Shown here: one piece after another, positions 24,023 to 38,143 of the stretch
How the letters are laid out: each line of letters opens with the position of its first letter
Numbering within the stretch: position 1 is the stretch's first letter
Assembly: GCA_030407505.1 (NCBI GenBank)
Contig: JASDDH010000001.1
Coordinates: 186,001-250,000, forward strand
From: Planococcus sp. APC 4015
Lineage (GTDB): Bacteria; Actinomycetota; Actinomycetes; Actinomycetales; Microbacteriaceae
Length of the DNA stretch: 64,000 nt
Reading direction: 5' to 3'
Notes under the pieces: generated by a model
Database searches by the model: none
Seen by the model: the letters and a program-made list of their open reading frames with translations, nothing else
What the model was told of the DNA's origin: nothing
Made by a program: the position numbers and the translations under genes

Positions 24023-25537
24023 CTACTGGGCCGCGCGCTCCAGCACGAGCTCCCGGACGCGCGCGGCGTCGGCCTGGCCCCGCATGGCCTTCATGACCGC
24101 GCCGATGACCGCTCCGGCGGCCTGCACCTTGCCGTCGCGGATCTTCGCCAGGACGTCGGGCTGCGAGGCCAGCGCATCGTCGATCGCCGCGATGAGCGCG
24201 CCGTCGTCCGACACCACGGCCAGGCCGCGCGCGTCCACGATCTGCTGGGGCGTGCCCTCGCCCGCGACCATGCCCTCGAGCACCTGGCGCGCGAGCTTGT
24301 CGGTGAGCGTCCCGGCGTCGACCAGCTTCTGCAGTTCGGCCACGGCCGCGGGCTCGACGAGCTCGGCGGGCTCCTTGCCCTGCAGATTCGCGACGCGCGA
24401 CAGTTCGCCCGTCCACCACTTGCGGGCGGAGGCGGGGGACGCCCCGGCCGCGACGGTCGCTTCGACCTCGGCGAGCAGACCGCTGTTGACGACGTCCTGC
24501 AGCTCGAGGTCCGTGAAGCCCCAGTCGCCCTTCAGACGGCGCCGGCGTGCGGCGGGCGGTTCGGGCAGTGCCGCGCGCAGCTCTTCGATCAGCTCGAGGC
24601 TGGGCGCGACCGGCAGGAGGTCGGGCTCCGGGAAGTACCGGTAGTCGTCGGCATCCGACTTCGGGCGACCGGGCGACGTGCGACCGGTGTCTTCGTGCCA
24701 GTGCCGGGTCTCCTGGGTGATCGTGCCGCCGGCGGCGAGGATCGCGGCCTGTCGCTGGATCTCGTAGCGCACGGCCCGCTCGACGGAGCGCATCGAGTTG
24801 ACGTTCTTCGTCTCGGTGCGCGTGCCGAGCTTCTCCTGGCCGCGCGGGCGCAGCGACACGTTCGCGTCGCAGCGCAGGTTTCCGCGCTCCATGCGGGCCT
24901 CCGAGATGCCGAGCGAGATCACGATGTCGCGGATCGTCGCCACATAGGCCTTGGCGATCTCGGGCGCGCGGTGCTCCGTTCCGAAGATGGGCTTGGTGAC
25001 GATCTCCACGAGAGGGACGCCCGCACGGTTGTAGTCCACCAGCGAGTACTCGGCGCCCTGGATGCGGCCGGTCGCGCCGCCGACGTGCGTCAGCTTGCCC
25101 GCATCCTCTTCCATGTGCGCGCGCTCGATCGGCACGGTGATGATCTCGCCGCCGGCGAGTTCGATGTCGACCGACCCCTCGAAGGCGATGGGCTCGTCGT
25201 ACTGCGAGATCTGGTAGTTCTTGCCGAGATCCGGGTAGAAGTAGTTCTTGCGGGCGAAGCGGCTGGACGGGGCGATCGAGCAGCCGAGGGCGAGTCCGAG
25301 GCTGATGGAGTACCGCACCGCCGTCTCGTTCACCACCGGAAGCGATCCCGGAAGACCCATGTCGACGGCCGCGACGAGCGTGTTCGGCGCCGCATCGTGG
25401 TTCGCCGAGTTCGCCGGGTTCGCCGCCGCCGAGAACATCTTGGTCGCGGTGTTCAGCTCGACGTGCACTTCGAATCCGAGCACCGGCTCGAACAGTTCGA
25501 GCGCCTTGTCGAAGTCCATCAGGGCGTCCTTGGCCAT
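24023..25537 (-). CDS. gatB: Aspartyl/glutamyl-tRNA amidotransferase subunit B
   Basis: Kinase/tRNA-binding subunit of GatCAB, which amidates Glu-tRNA(Gln) and Asp-tRNA(Asn) with ammonia from GatA. It is 504 residues. The cradle domain has [16 protein letters not shown] at the start and [21 protein letters not shown] (here [16 protein letters not shown]) motifs. The C-terminal helical and YqeY domains run to the end ([13 protein letters not shown]). The start shares a base with the gatA stop. The operon implies indirect Gln-tRNA and/or Asn-tRNA synthesis. Confidence 0.97.
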   Translation of the reverse strand: MAKDALMDFDKALELFEPVLGFEVHVELNTATKMFSAAANPANSANHDAAPNTLVAAVDMGLPGSLPVVNETAVRYSISLGLALGCSIAPSSRFARKNYFYPDLGKNYQISQYDEPIAFEGSVDIELAGGEIITVPIERAHMEEDAGKLTHVGGATGRIQGAEYSLVDYNRAGVPLVEIVTKPIFGTEHRAPEIAKAYVATIRDIVISLGISEARMERGNLRCDANVSLRPRGQEKLGTRTETKNVNSMRSVERAVRYEIQRQAAILAAGGTITQETRHWHEDTGRTSPGRPKSDADDYRYFPEPDLLPVAPSLELIEELRAALPEPPAARRRRLKGDWGFTDLELQDVVNSGLLAEVEATVAAGASPASARKWWTGELSRVANLQGKEPAELVEPAAVAELQKLVDAGTLTDKLARQVLEGMVAGEGTPQQIVDARGLAVVSDDGALIAAIDDALASQPDVLAKIRDGKVQAAGAVIGAVMKAMRGQADAARVRELVLERAAQ

Positions 25538-27090
25538 CAGCGTGCCTCTCCCGTCGGTCCCTGCGCTTCGACAGGCTCAGCGACCGCTCCGAGGATCGGT
25601 GCGCGGTCGAGGAGCGGTGCCCCCCACTGGTCGACGAGCAGCGCCTCGAGCGCCGCGCCGACCCGGTACAGGCGGGCGTCCTCGCGAGCGGGTGCGAGGA
25701 ACTGGATGCCGACGGGCAGCCCGTCTTCGGCCGCGAGTCCCGACGGGATCGAGATGCCGGGCACCCCGGCGAGGTTCGCCGGGATCGTCGTGACGTCATT
25801 GAGGTACATCTGCAGCGGATCGTCGATCTTCTCGCCCAGGCGGAACGCCGTCGTCGGTGCCGACGGCGTCGCGATCACGTCGACCTTCGCGAACGCCTCG
25901 TCGAAGTCGCGCTGGATGAGCGTGCGCACCTTCTGCGCCGAACCGTAGTAGGCGTCGTAGTAGCCGGCCGACAGGGCATAGGTACCCAGGATGATGCGGC
26001 GCTTGACTTCGTCTCCGAAGCCGGCCTCGCGGGTCGCGGCCATGACCTCTTCGACGGTCGCCGAGGCGTGCGGGGTGACCCTCATGCCGAAGCGCACCGA
26101 GTCGAACTTGGCCAGGTTGCTGGACGCCTCGGCCGGGAGGATCAGGTAGTAGGCGGCGACGCCGTACTCGAAGTGCGGTGCGCTGATCTCGACGATCTCG
26201 GCCCCGTGTGCTTCCATCGTCGCCAGTGCCTCGCGGAACGACGCGGACACCCCGGACTGGAATCCGCTGTCGGGGAGCTCGCGGATGACTCCGACCCTGA
26301 GGCCCTTTAGCACGTCGCCGCGGGCGCCGTCCCGCGCGGCATCCGCGAAGGACGGCCACGCATCGGTGAGCGACGTCGAGTCGTGGCGGTCGTGACCGCC
26401 GATCACGTCGTGCAGCAGCCCGGCGTCGAGCACCGTGCGCGTGACCGGGCCGACCTGGTCGAGCGACGATGCCAGCGCGATCGCGCCGTAGCGGCTGACG
26501 CCCCCGTAGGTCGGCTTGAGTCCGACGGTGCCGGTCACATGCGCGGGCTGGCGGATCGAGCCGCCGGTGTCCGAACCGAGCGCGAGAGGCGCCTCGAAAG
26601 CGGCGACGGCCGCGGCCGACCCGCCGCCCGAACCACCGGGGATGCGATCCAGGTCCCACGGATTGTGCGTCGGTCCGTACGCGGAGTGCTCGGTGGACGA
26701 GCCCATCGCGAATTCGTCCATGTTGGTCTTGCCCAGCGGCACCAGCCCCGCGGCGCGTGATCGTGCCACGACGGTCGCGTCGTAGGGCGACATGTAGCCC
26801 TCGAGGATGCGGGAGCCGCTCGTCGACGGCATGTCGGTCGTGACGAGGACGTCCTTGATCGCGAGGGGGACCCCGGCCACCGGGCCGAGGGTCTCGCCCG
26901 CCGCACGGCGCCGGTCGATGTCGGCGGCGACGTGGAGCGCGTTGCTCGACACGTGCAGGAACGCGTGGACGTCCGCGTCGACGGCTTCTATGCGGTCGAG
27001 GTGGGCCTGGGTGGCTTCGACACTGGACACCTCGCCCGAGGCGAGCTTGTCGGCGAGTTCTGCGGCGCTGAGCCGGATGAGGTCGCTCAC
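25537..27090 (-). CDS. gatA: Aspartyl/glutamyl-tRNA amidotransferase subunit A
   Basis: Glutaminase subunit of GatCAB, amidase-signature family, 517 residues. The Ser-cisSer-Lys triad is visible: lysine in [10 protein letters not shown] near residue 83, cis-serine in [11 protein letters not shown] near 155-165 and nucleophile serine in [12 protein letters not shown] near 177-183. It overlaps gatC by four bases upstream and gatB by one base downstream, giving a tightly coupled gatCAB unit. Confidence 0.97.
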   Translation of the reverse strand: MSDLIRLSAAELADKLASGEVSSVEATQAHLDRIEAVDADVHAFLHVSSNALHVAADIDRRRAAGETLGPVAGVPLAIKDVLVTTDMPSTSGSRILEGYMSPYDATVVARSRAAGLVPLGKTNMDEFAMGSSTEHSAYGPTHNPWDLDRIPGGSGGGSAAAVAAFEAPLALGSDTGGSIRQPAHVTGTVGLKPTYGGVSRYGAIALASSLDQVGPVTRTVLDAGLLHDVIGGHDRHDSTSLTDAWPSFADAARDGARGDVLKGLRVGVIRELPDSGFQSGVSASFREALATMEAHGAEIVEISAPHFEYGVAAYYLILPAEASSNLAKFDSVRFGMRVTPHASATVEEVMAATREAGFGDEVKRRIILGTYALSAGYYDAYYGSAQKVRTLIQRDFDEAFAKVDVIATPSAPTTAFRLGEKIDDPLQMYLNDVTTIPANLAGVPGISIPSGLAAEDGLPVGIQFLAPAREDARLYRVGAALEALLVDQWGAPLLDRAPILGAVAEPVEAQGPTGEAR

Positions 27091-27386
27091 TGCTCCTCCC
27101 CCAGGATCGCCGTCACGCGGAATCGGCCGTCCGCGGCATCCGGAGCATTCTGCAGCACCTGCTCGGTCGTCAGCAGATCGCCGGGCACATCGGCCCGGAA
27201 GATGTTCTGGAGCGGGATCGGGTGGCTCGTCGCGACGACGTCGGGCGTTGCCACCTGCGACACCTTCGCGATGTTGTCGACGATGGCGTCGAGCTGACCG
27301 GTGAGGAGCTCGACCTCCTCGTCCGAGAGCTGGATCCGGGCGAGCACGCCGAGATGGCGCACGAGATCAGGGGTGATTTCCGACAC
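27087..27386 (-). CDS. gatC: Aspartyl/glutamyl-tRNA amidotransferase subunit C
   Basis: Small subunit of 99 residues that wraps around and stabilises GatA. It opens with the family's helical [20 protein letters not shown] and ends with a looped belt containing [15 protein letters not shown] start at 27386, with TAGGAT six bases upstream, so the operon mRNA is probably leaderless. It is divergent from the acyl-CoA ligase gene over a 56-bp gap that must hold both promoters. Confidence 0.96.
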   Translation of the reverse strand: MSEITPDLVRHLGVLARIQLSDEEVELLTGQLDAIVDNIAKVSQVATPDVVATSHPIPLQNIFRADVPGDLLTTEQVLQNAPDAADGRFRVTAILGEEQ

Positions 27387-27392
27387 ACCCCC

Positions 27393-27398
27393 ATCCTA
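27393..27398 (-). promoter_or_regulatory. -10 box for gatCAB, leaderless
   Basis: TAGGAT on the minus strand, six bases before the gatC GTG. Confidence 0.55.
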
Positions 27399-27429
27399 CG
27401 AGCGCCCGCCCCCGAGACCGGACCGTCAG

Positions 27430-27435
27430 TAGGCT
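27430..27435 (+). promoter_or_regulatory. -10 box for the acyl-CoA ligase, leaderless
   Basis: TAGGCT, seven bases before GTG 27443. It faces the gatC promoter with only 31 bp between the two -10 boxes, so the two polymerases would compete. Confidence 0.55.
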
Positions 27436-27442
27436 GTGCACC

Positions 27443-29146
27443 GTGACGACGACGTATGACCCCCCGCGGCCGTGGATCGCCAGCTATGCCCAGGGAGTGC
27501 CGCACGAGCTCGATCCCGTCTCGGGTTCGCTCGTGGACATCGTCGATGCGTCGGCGCGGGAGTACCCGGATGCCGTGGCCCTGCAGTTCTTCGGACGCGA
27601 GACGAGCTACCGCCGCCTGCACGAGCAGATCGCGCGCGCGGCCGCCGGGCTCGCGGCGCAGGGGGTGAAGGCGGGAGACCCCGTCGCCCTCGTGCTGCCC
27701 AACTGTCCGCAGCACATCGTCGCCTTCTACGCCATCCTGCGGTTGGGCGCCGTCGTCGTCGAGCACAACCCGCTCTACACGCCGCGCGAGCTGCGCAAGC
27801 AGTTCGAAGACCACGGCGCGAAGCACGCGATCGTGTGGTCCAAGGTCGTGGGAACGGTTCAGGAGTTCCCCGCCGACCTCGCGGTCAGCACCGTGATCTC
27901 GGTCGACATCACGCGGGCGATGCCGCTGAAGACCCGGTTCGCGCTGACGCTCCCGATCGCGAAGGCCCGCGAGGCCCGCACGGCCCTGCACGAGCGGGTG
28001 AGCGGCACGGTGCCGTGGGAGCAGATCGTCGGCTCGAACGCGCTGCCCGAGACGCACCCGAAGCCGTCCACCGACGACCTCGCGCTCATCCAGTACACGA
28101 GCGGCACGACCGGAACCCCGAAGGGCGCATCGCTCACGCATCGCAACCTGCTCTCGAACGCCGCGCAGGCGCGCGCGTGGGTTCCGTCGATCGTGCGCGG
28201 TCCGGGATGCGTCGTCTACGCCGTGCTGCCGATGTTCCACGCCTACGGGCTCACGCTCTGCCTGACATTCGCGATGTCGATGGGCGCGCGACTCGTGCTG
28301 TTCCCACGCTTCGACCCCGACATGGTGCTCGAGGTCGTGAAGAAGCATCCGGCGACGTTCCTCCCGCTCGTTCCGCCGATCGCCGACCGACTCCTGAAAG
28401 CCGCGAACGAGAAGGGCGTGTCGCTGGCGGGCACCGAGGTGGCGATCTCGGGCGCGATGGCGCTTCCGCACGAGCTCGTGGTGCCCTTCGAGGCCGCGAC
28501 CGGCGGGTTCCTCGTCGAGGGCTACGGCCTCAGCGAGACCTCACCGGTGCTGATGGCCAATCCCGTCGCCGACAACCGGGTGCCGGGCACCGTCGGCCTG
28601 CCGCTGCCGAGCACGGAGTGCCGGGTCGTCGACCCGGACGACCCCACCGTGGACGTGCCCGCCGGCGAACGCGGCGAACTGGTCGTCCGCGGACCCCAGG
28701 TGTTCGGCGGCTACTACGGCAAGCCCGAAGAGACCCAGCGCTCGTTCGTGGACGGCTGGTACCGCACCGGCGACATCGTGCAGATCGACGACGCCGGCTT
28801 CGTGCGGATCGTGGACCGCATCAAGGAGCTCATCATCACGGGCGGATTCAACGTCGCACCCACCGAAGTCGAGAACGCTCTGCGGCAGCACCCCGACGTG
28901 GCGGACGCCGCGGTGGTCGGTCTCCCGAGCGAGCACTCGGGTGAAGAGGTCGTGGCGGCGATCGTGGTGGACGGCGACACGGATGTCGACGTCGAGGCGA
29001 TCCGCGAGCACGTGCGCAGCATCCTGACGCCGTACAAGGTGCCTCGCAGGATCTTCGTGGTCGATGAACTGCCGAAGTCGCTGATCGGCAAGGTGCTGAG
29101 ACGTCAGGTACGCGACCGGCTGCTGACCCTCACGACCGGCGGCTGA
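27443..29146 (+). CDS. Long-chain fatty-acid--CoA ligase
   Basis: Adenylate-forming enzyme of 567 residues that activates fatty acids to acyl-CoA through an acyl-AMP. The P-loop is YTSGTTGTPKGASLTH, and the A5-like motif is GYGLSETSP. The hinge region reads GGFNVAPTEVENAL and the C-terminal catalytic lysine sits in KSLIGKVLRR. This is a FadD-type architecture without membrane segments. Chain-length preference cannot be read. It is convergent with ligA (19 bases apart). Confidence 0.92.
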   Translation: MTTTYDPPRPWIASYAQGVPHELDPVSGSLVDIVDASAREYPDAVALQFFGRETSYRRLHEQIARAAAGLAAQGVKAGDPVALVLPNCPQHIVAFYAILRLGAVVVEHNPLYTPRELRKQFEDHGAKHAIVWSKVVGTVQEFPADLAVSTVISVDITRAMPLKTRFALTLPIAKAREARTALHERVSGTVPWEQIVGSNALPETHPKPSTDDLALIQYTSGTTGTPKGASLTHRNLLSNAAQARAWVPSIVRGPGCVVYAVLPMFHAYGLTLCLTFAMSMGARLVLFPRFDPDMVLEVVKKHPATFLPLVPPIADRLLKAANEKGVSLAGTEVAISGAMALPHELVVPFEAATGGFLVEGYGLSETSPVLMANPVADNRVPGTVGLPLPSTECRVVDPDDPTVDVPAGERGELVVRGPQVFGGYYGKPEETQRSFVDGWYRTGDIVQIDDAGFVRIVDRIKELIITGGFNVAPTEVENALRQHPDVADAAVVGLPSEHSGEEVVAAIVVDGDTDVDVEAIREHVRSILTPYKVPRRIFVVDELPKSLIGKVLRRQVRDRLLTLTTGG

Positions 29147-29165
29147 CCCCCGGCGCCGAGCGCCT

Positions 29166-31517
<2,352 letters not shown>

Positions 31518-31537
31518 CGAACGGCCGCGGACACGCG

Positions 31538-32635
31538 TCAGGCGTCGACGGGCACAGCCGAGACCGTGCGGTCGATCGTGAACTGCCCCACCACCCGCGT
31601 GCCGTCGTAGATCACGGCGGTCTGGCCGGTCGCGACGCCGTCGAACGGAGTCTCGGGCACGACCGTGAGCAGGCCGTCGACGAGCGTCGCCCGCGCGGGC
31701 ACGGGGTCGGCATGGGCGCGGATCTGCACGTGGCAGTCGAACGCGGCCGTCGACGGCGGTCGTCCCGCCCAGGAGTACCGCTCCCCCGCGATCTCGGCGG
31801 TGGCGAGGGCCTCCTTCGGGCCGACGACGACGGTGTTCGACACGGGTCTGATCTCGAGCACGAACCGGGGCTTGCCGTCCGAGGCGGGAACGCCGAGCTG
31901 CAGACCGCGGCGCTGCCCGATCGTGAACGCGTGCGCGCCTTCATGCGACCCGATGACAACGCCCGAGCGGTCGATGACGTCGCCGGTCTCGGCGCCGACC
32001 CGCTCGGCGAGCCAGCCGCGCGTGTCGCCGTCGGGGATGAAGCAGATGTCGTGGCTGTCGGGCTTCTGCGCCACCGAGAGCCCCCGGGCCTCGGCCTCGG
32101 CGCGAACCAGCGCCTTGGACGGCGTCGAGCCGAGGGGGAAGTACGTGTGCGCGATCTGCTCGGCGTCGAGCACTCCGAGCACGTAGGACTGGTCCTTGGC
32201 CGCATCCGAAGCACGATGCAGCTCGAGCCCCTCGGGACTGTCGACGAGCGTCGCGTAGTGGCCGGTGCAGACCGCGTCGAACCCGAGCTCGACAGCCCGT
32301 TCGAGCAGGGCCTGGAACTTGATCTTCTCGTTGCACCGCATGCACGGGTTCGGGGTGCGTCCGGCGCGGTACTCCGAGATGAAGTCCTCGATGACGTCGT
32401 CGCGGAACCGCTCCGAGAAGTCCCAGACGTAGAACGGGATGCCGAGCACGTCGGCCGCCCGGCGGGCGTCCATCGCGTCCTCGATCGTGCAGCAGCCGCG
32501 GCTGCCGGTGCGGAGCGTCCCGCCGGCCCGCGACAGCGCGAGGTGCACTCCGACGGCGTCGTGACCAGCCTCGACCGCACGCGCCGCCGCGACGGCGGAG
32601 TCCACTCCACCGCTCATGGCCGCCAGGATTCGCAT
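31538..32635 (-). CDS. mnmA: tRNA-specific 2-thiouridylase
   Basis: Adds sulfur to U34 of tRNA-Lys, -Glu and -Gln. It is 365 residues. The PP-loop SGGVDS is at about 9-14; catalytic cysteines are in NPCMRCN and [10 protein letters not shown]; the tRNA-binding GQRRGLQLG follows. A TAGACT box six bases before the ATG suggests its own promoter although the cysteine desulfurase gene ends only 45 bases upstream on the same strand. That enzyme is the likely sulfur donor. Confidence 0.96.
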   Translation of the reverse strand: MRILAAMSGGVDSAVAAARAVEAGHDAVGVHLALSRAGGTLRTGSRGCCTIEDAMDARRAADVLGIPFYVWDFSERFRDDVIEDFISEYRAGRTPNPCMRCNEKIKFQALLERAVELGFDAVCTGHYATLVDSPEGLELHRASDAAKDQSYVLGVLDAEQIAHTYFPLGSTPSKALVRAEAEARGLSVAQKPDSHDICFIPDGDTRGWLAERVGAETGDVIDRSGVVIGSHEGAHAFTIGQRRGLQLGVPASDGKPRFVLEIRPVSNTVVVGPKEALATAEIAGERYSWAGRPPSTAAFDCHVQIRAHADPVPARATLVDGLLTVVPETPFDGVATGQTAVIYDGTRVVGQFTIDRTVSAVPVDA

Positions 32636-32641
32636 CGTCCC

Positions 32642-32647
32642 AGTCTA
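32642..32647 (-). promoter_or_regulatory. -10 box for mnmA, leaderless
   Basis: TAGACT on the minus strand, six bases before the mnmA ATG, within the 45-bp gap after the desulfurase gene. Confidence 0.5.
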
Positions 32648-32680
32648 CGAGGGGGTGTCCTGTACGGTCTCCGGATGCCG

Positions 32681-33844
32681 TCAGCGGGCTGCGCGGGCGC
32701 GCTCCACGACGGGGGGCAGCGCCGCGAGCAGCGCGTCGACGTCGGAGTGGGTCGACGTGCGGCCCAGCGTGAACCGCAGGACTTCGCGCGCGTCGGTCGC
32801 GGATCGTCCGAGGGCGAGCACGACGTGAGACGGCTCGGGCACCCCCGCCTGGCAGGCCGACCCGGTCGAGGCGGCGATCCCCCGCTGATCGAGCAGGAAC
32901 AGGAGGGTCTCGCCCGCGGCGCCCGGGAAGAGCACGTGGGCGTTTCCGGGCAGGCGATCATGCGGGTCGCCGAGAAGCTCCGCGCCCGGCACGGTCGACA
33001 GGACTCCGCTCACGAGCTCGTCCCGCAGCGCCGCGAGTCGCGCGGCCTCGCGTTCGCGCTCGACCTCTGCCAGCTCGGCCGCGACGGCGAACGCCGCCGC
33101 CCCGGCGACGTCCTGCGTGCCGGCGCGCAGGCGACGCTGCTGACCCCCGCCGTGGACGACCGGCACGAGGGCCGCGGTCCGCGCGGCCACGAGGGCGCCG
33201 ACGCCCACGGGCCCGCCGACTTTGTGGGCCGAGACGCTGAGAGCGACGAGGCCGGTCGCGGGTGCGGCATCCGCCCGCCAGGAACGGAACGACATCGGAA
33301 GGTGGCCGAAAGCCGACACCGCGTCGAGATGGAGAGGCACGCCCGCCTCGGACGAAGCGCGCGCGAGGCCCGGCGCGTCGTTGACGGTGCCGGTCTCGTT
33401 GTTCGCCACCAGCGCCGTCGCTGCGGCAGCGCCCTCGACGGCCGCGCGGAACGACGCGATCGGGATGCGGCCGAGCGGATCGAGCGCGACGGGTCGCACA
33501 CCCGCTCCCTGGGAAGCCAGCCACTCGACGACGTCGAGGGTGGCGTGATGCTCGCCGTCCGGCAGCACGATCTCGTTCCGACCCGCACCGCGCGCCCACC
33601 ACAGTCCCTTGACCGCGAGATTGATCGCCTCGGTGCCGCCCGAGGTGAAGACCACCTCGATGGGGTCGCAGTCGACCACCGCGGCCACGCGCTCGCGGGA
33701 CTCCTCCAGCAGGCGACGGGCGGACTGACCCGCTCCGTGGATCGACGACGCGTTGCCGACGAGGGCCGAGGCCGCGATCCAGGCCTCGCGTGCTTCGTGA
33801 CGCAGCGGGGTGGTCGCGGCGTGATCGAGGTAGACCGTCGTCAT
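32681..33844 (-). CDS. Cysteine desulfurase (NifS/IscS family)
   Basis: PLP enzyme of 387 residues that removes sulfur from cysteine as an enzyme-bound persulfide. It starts TTVYLDHAATTPL, as is typical; the PLP lysine is in SVSAHKVGGP and the persulfide cysteine in ASTGSACQAG. With mnmA downstream it forms the usual sulfur-to-tRNA pair, like Rv3025c-Rv3024c (from memory). GGGGGAG just before the ATG serves as ribosome site, so this gene is not leaderless. It is divergent from glgX. Confidence 0.94.
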   Translation of the reverse strand: MTTVYLDHAATTPLRHEAREAWIAASALVGNASSIHGAGQSARRLLEESRERVAAVVDCDPIEVVFTSGGTEAINLAVKGLWWARGAGRNEIVLPDGEHHATLDVVEWLASQGAGVRPVALDPLGRIPIASFRAAVEGAAAATALVANNETGTVNDAPGLARASSEAGVPLHLDAVSAFGHLPMSFRSWRADAAPATGLVALSVSAHKVGGPVGVGALVAARTAALVPVVHGGGQQRRLRAGTQDVAGAAAFAVAAELAEVEREREAARLAALRDELVSGVLSTVPGAELLGDPHDRLPGNAHVLFPGAAGETLLFLLDQRGIAASTGSACQAGVPEPSHVVLALGRSATDAREVLRFTLGRTSTHSDVDALLAALPPVVERARAAR

Positions 33845-33885
33845 CGCTCCCCCGTCGGCGTAACTAGCAGGACCCGCGGCCTTAC

Positions 33886-33891
33886 TACTCT
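33886..33891 (+). promoter_or_regulatory. -10 box for glgX, leaderless
   Basis: TACTCT, seven bases before ATG 33899. Confidence 0.5.
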
Positions 33892-33898
33892 AGGACGC

Positions 33899-35986
33899 AT
33901 GCTCAGCCCGGAATCCCCGAGCGCCGTCGCACCCGTGCCCGGTCTGCTCAGTCCCGATCTCGACGACCTCGGCGTCACGCTCGGGCACGACGGCGGAACA
34001 CTGCGTGTGTGGTCGGGCACCGCCGGCGCGGTCGATCTCGTGATCTTCGACGGCACCGACCTCGACTGGATCACCGACGAGCTTCCGCTCGCCCCGGTCG
34101 GCGGGGGCGTGTGGAGCGTGACGACGCCGTTGCTGCATCCGGGTGTGCGCTACGCGCTGCGCGTCGACGGCCCGCACGCCCCCGGCAACACCTTCAATCG
34201 GGGCACGCTGCTGGTCGAACCGTACGCGAAGGGGCTCGTCAGCGGAGGGTACGAGGACTGGCGCTCCGTGGTCGTCGACGGCTCCTTCGACTGGGGCGGC
34301 GTGCGCAAGCCGAACATCCCGCTGGACCGGACGGTGATCTACGAGGGACACCTGAAGGGACTGACGAAGCGGCATCCGGATGTACCGCCGAAACTGCACG
34401 GCACTTACGCGGGCCTCGGGCACCCCGCGATGATCGAGCACCTGAAGACCCTCGGGGTCACCAGCGTCGAGCTGCTGCCGATCCACGCCTTCGCCACCGA
34501 GCCCCGCCTGCTGCAGCACGGGCTCGCGAACTACTGGGGCTACAACACCGTCAACTTCTTCAGCCCGCACGCGGCGTACGCCACCGAGGACGCCCGCCGC
34601 GAAGGCCCCGAAGCCGTGCTGCGCGAGTTCAAGGGCATGGTCCGACTGCTGCACGAGGCGGGTCTCGAGGTCATCCTCGACGTCGTCTACAACCACACGT
34701 CCGAAGAGGGCATCGGCGGACCACGAACGAGCCTGCGCGGCATCGACAACCGCGGCTACTACCGCCAGCAGGACGACGGCGCCTACATCGACGTGACCGG
34801 ATGCGGGAACTCGGTGAACACGGCGACGGATGCCGCGGCCCGCCTGATCCTGGATTCGCTTCGCTACTGGGCGAACGAGGTGCAGATCGACGGCTTCCGG
34901 TTCGATCTGGCCACGACGCTCGGGCGCGACGGCGCCCACGCCTTCACCCCTGATCACCCCCTGCTGAAGGCCATCATGGACGATCCCGCGCTCGCGGACG
35001 TCAAGAAGATCGCCGAACCGTGGGACGTCGGCATGGGCGGCTGGCAGACCGGCAACTTCGGCGACGGCTGGCACGAGTGGAACGACCGCTACCGCGACCG
35101 CGTGCGCAACTTCTGGCTGAGCGACGTGGACTACGCGCGCCGCGCTTCGTCCGCTCCGGTGGGCATCGGCGGGTTCGCCACCCGCCTCGCCGGTTCGTCC
35201 AACACCTTCACCGCCGAGCGGGGGCCGCTCGCGAGCATCAACTTCGTCACCGCGCACGACGGTTTCACGATGCGCGACCTCGTGTCGTACGACGTCAAGC
35301 ACAACCTCGGCAACGGCGAGCAGAACCGCGACGGCGCCGACACGAACCGATCGTTCAACCACGGAGCCGAGGGACCCACCGCGGACGAGGGGATCCTCGC
35401 GACCCGCCGCAAGGCGATCCGCAACCTGCTGGGCACGCTGCTGCTGTCCGCCGGCATCCCGATGCTCACCGCCGGTGATGAGTTCGGACGCACCCAGCGC
35501 GGCAACAACAACGCCTACTGCCATGACTCGCCCCTGACCTGGCTGTCGTGGCAGCACGCGCCCTGGCAGCTCGAGCTGAGAGACCACGTGCAGCGGCTGC
35601 TCGAACTGCGGCGGGAGAACCCGGCGCTGCGCCCCTCACACTTCGCGCGCCTCGGCGAGCACATCCCGTCGGCCTCGGTGATGGAGTGGTACGACGAGCA
35701 CGGACAGACCATGTCGGGCGATCGGTGGAACAACCCCGAGCACCGCACGCTGCAGTATGTGGCCGTCTCGACGCCCGAGCTCGAGGAGCCCAACCGCATC
35801 CTGCTGATGGTGCACGGCAACGAGCGCCCGACCTCCGTGACGCTGCCCGAGATCGACGGCGTCACCCGCTACGTCTCGCTGTGGTCCAGTGCCGACGAAG
35901 CGCCGACGGACGAGCGACTCGAGTACGCGCCGGGAGACGTCGTGCCCCTCGTCGGCACGTCGATGCACCTGTTCCGCGCACACTGA
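33899..35986 (+). CDS. glgX: Glycogen debranching enzyme (GlgX/TreX)
   Basis: Isoamylase-type GH13 hydrolase of 695 residues that cleaves alpha-1,6 branches of glycogen. An N-terminal CBM48-like domain comes first (LRVWSGTAGAVDLVIFD, GVRYALRVDGP). The barrel then shows VILDVVYNHTSE, the nucleophile Asp in DGFRFDLATTLG, the acid Glu in KIAEPWDVG and VTAHDGFT. The frame is open for 2.4 kb upstream only because it runs antisense to mnmA and the desulfurase; the real start is set by the -10 box and homology. In many relatives it sits with treY/treZ, which are 24 kb away here. Confidence 0.95.
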   Translation: MLSPESPSAVAPVPGLLSPDLDDLGVTLGHDGGTLRVWSGTAGAVDLVIFDGTDLDWITDELPLAPVGGGVWSVTTPLLHPGVRYALRVDGPHAPGNTFNRGTLLVEPYAKGLVSGGYEDWRSVVVDGSFDWGGVRKPNIPLDRTVIYEGHLKGLTKRHPDVPPKLHGTYAGLGHPAMIEHLKTLGVTSVELLPIHAFATEPRLLQHGLANYWGYNTVNFFSPHAAYATEDARREGPEAVLREFKGMVRLLHEAGLEVILDVVYNHTSEEGIGGPRTSLRGIDNRGYYRQQDDGAYIDVTGCGNSVNTATDAAARLILDSLRYWANEVQIDGFRFDLATTLGRDGAHAFTPDHPLLKAIMDDPALADVKKIAEPWDVGMGGWQTGNFGDGWHEWNDRYRDRVRNFWLSDVDYARRASSAPVGIGGFATRLAGSSNTFTAERGPLASINFVTAHDGFTMRDLVSYDVKHNLGNGEQNRDGADTNRSFNHGAEGPTADEGILATRRKAIRNLLGTLLLSAGIPMLTAGDEFGRTQRGNNNAYCHDSPLTWLSWQHAPWQLELRDHVQRLLELRRENPALRPSHFARLGEHIPSASVMEWYDEHGQTMSGDRWNNPEHRTLQYVAVSTPELEEPNRILLMVHGNERPTSVTLPEIDGVTRYVSLWSSADEAPTDERLEYAPGDVVPLVGTSMHLFRAH

Positions 35987-36046
35987 CGGTTCTTCGCAGA
36001 CGGACGCGCCAGAGTCAACCTCCTGTCGTTGATCGAGGGAGGCCGG

Positions 36047-36052
36047 TAGGTT
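36047..36052 (+). promoter_or_regulatory. -10 box for glgE-glgB, leaderless
   Basis: TAGGTT, six bases before GTG 36059, in the 72-bp gap after glgX. Confidence 0.5.
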
Positions 36053-36058
36053 CGTCAC

Positions 36059-38139
<2,081 letters not shown>

Positions 38140-38143
<4 letters not shown>

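Noticed and set aside
22526..25948. 1140-residue plus-strand open frame
   Set aside because: It is fully antisense to dinB and gatB, is rich in Arg/Gly/Asp-like low-complexity sequence and has no recognisable domain.
24023..27386. GatCAB as a fatty amidase or other amidase operon
   Set aside because: All three subunits with the tRNA-dependent amidotransferase signatures and the gatCAB order are present.
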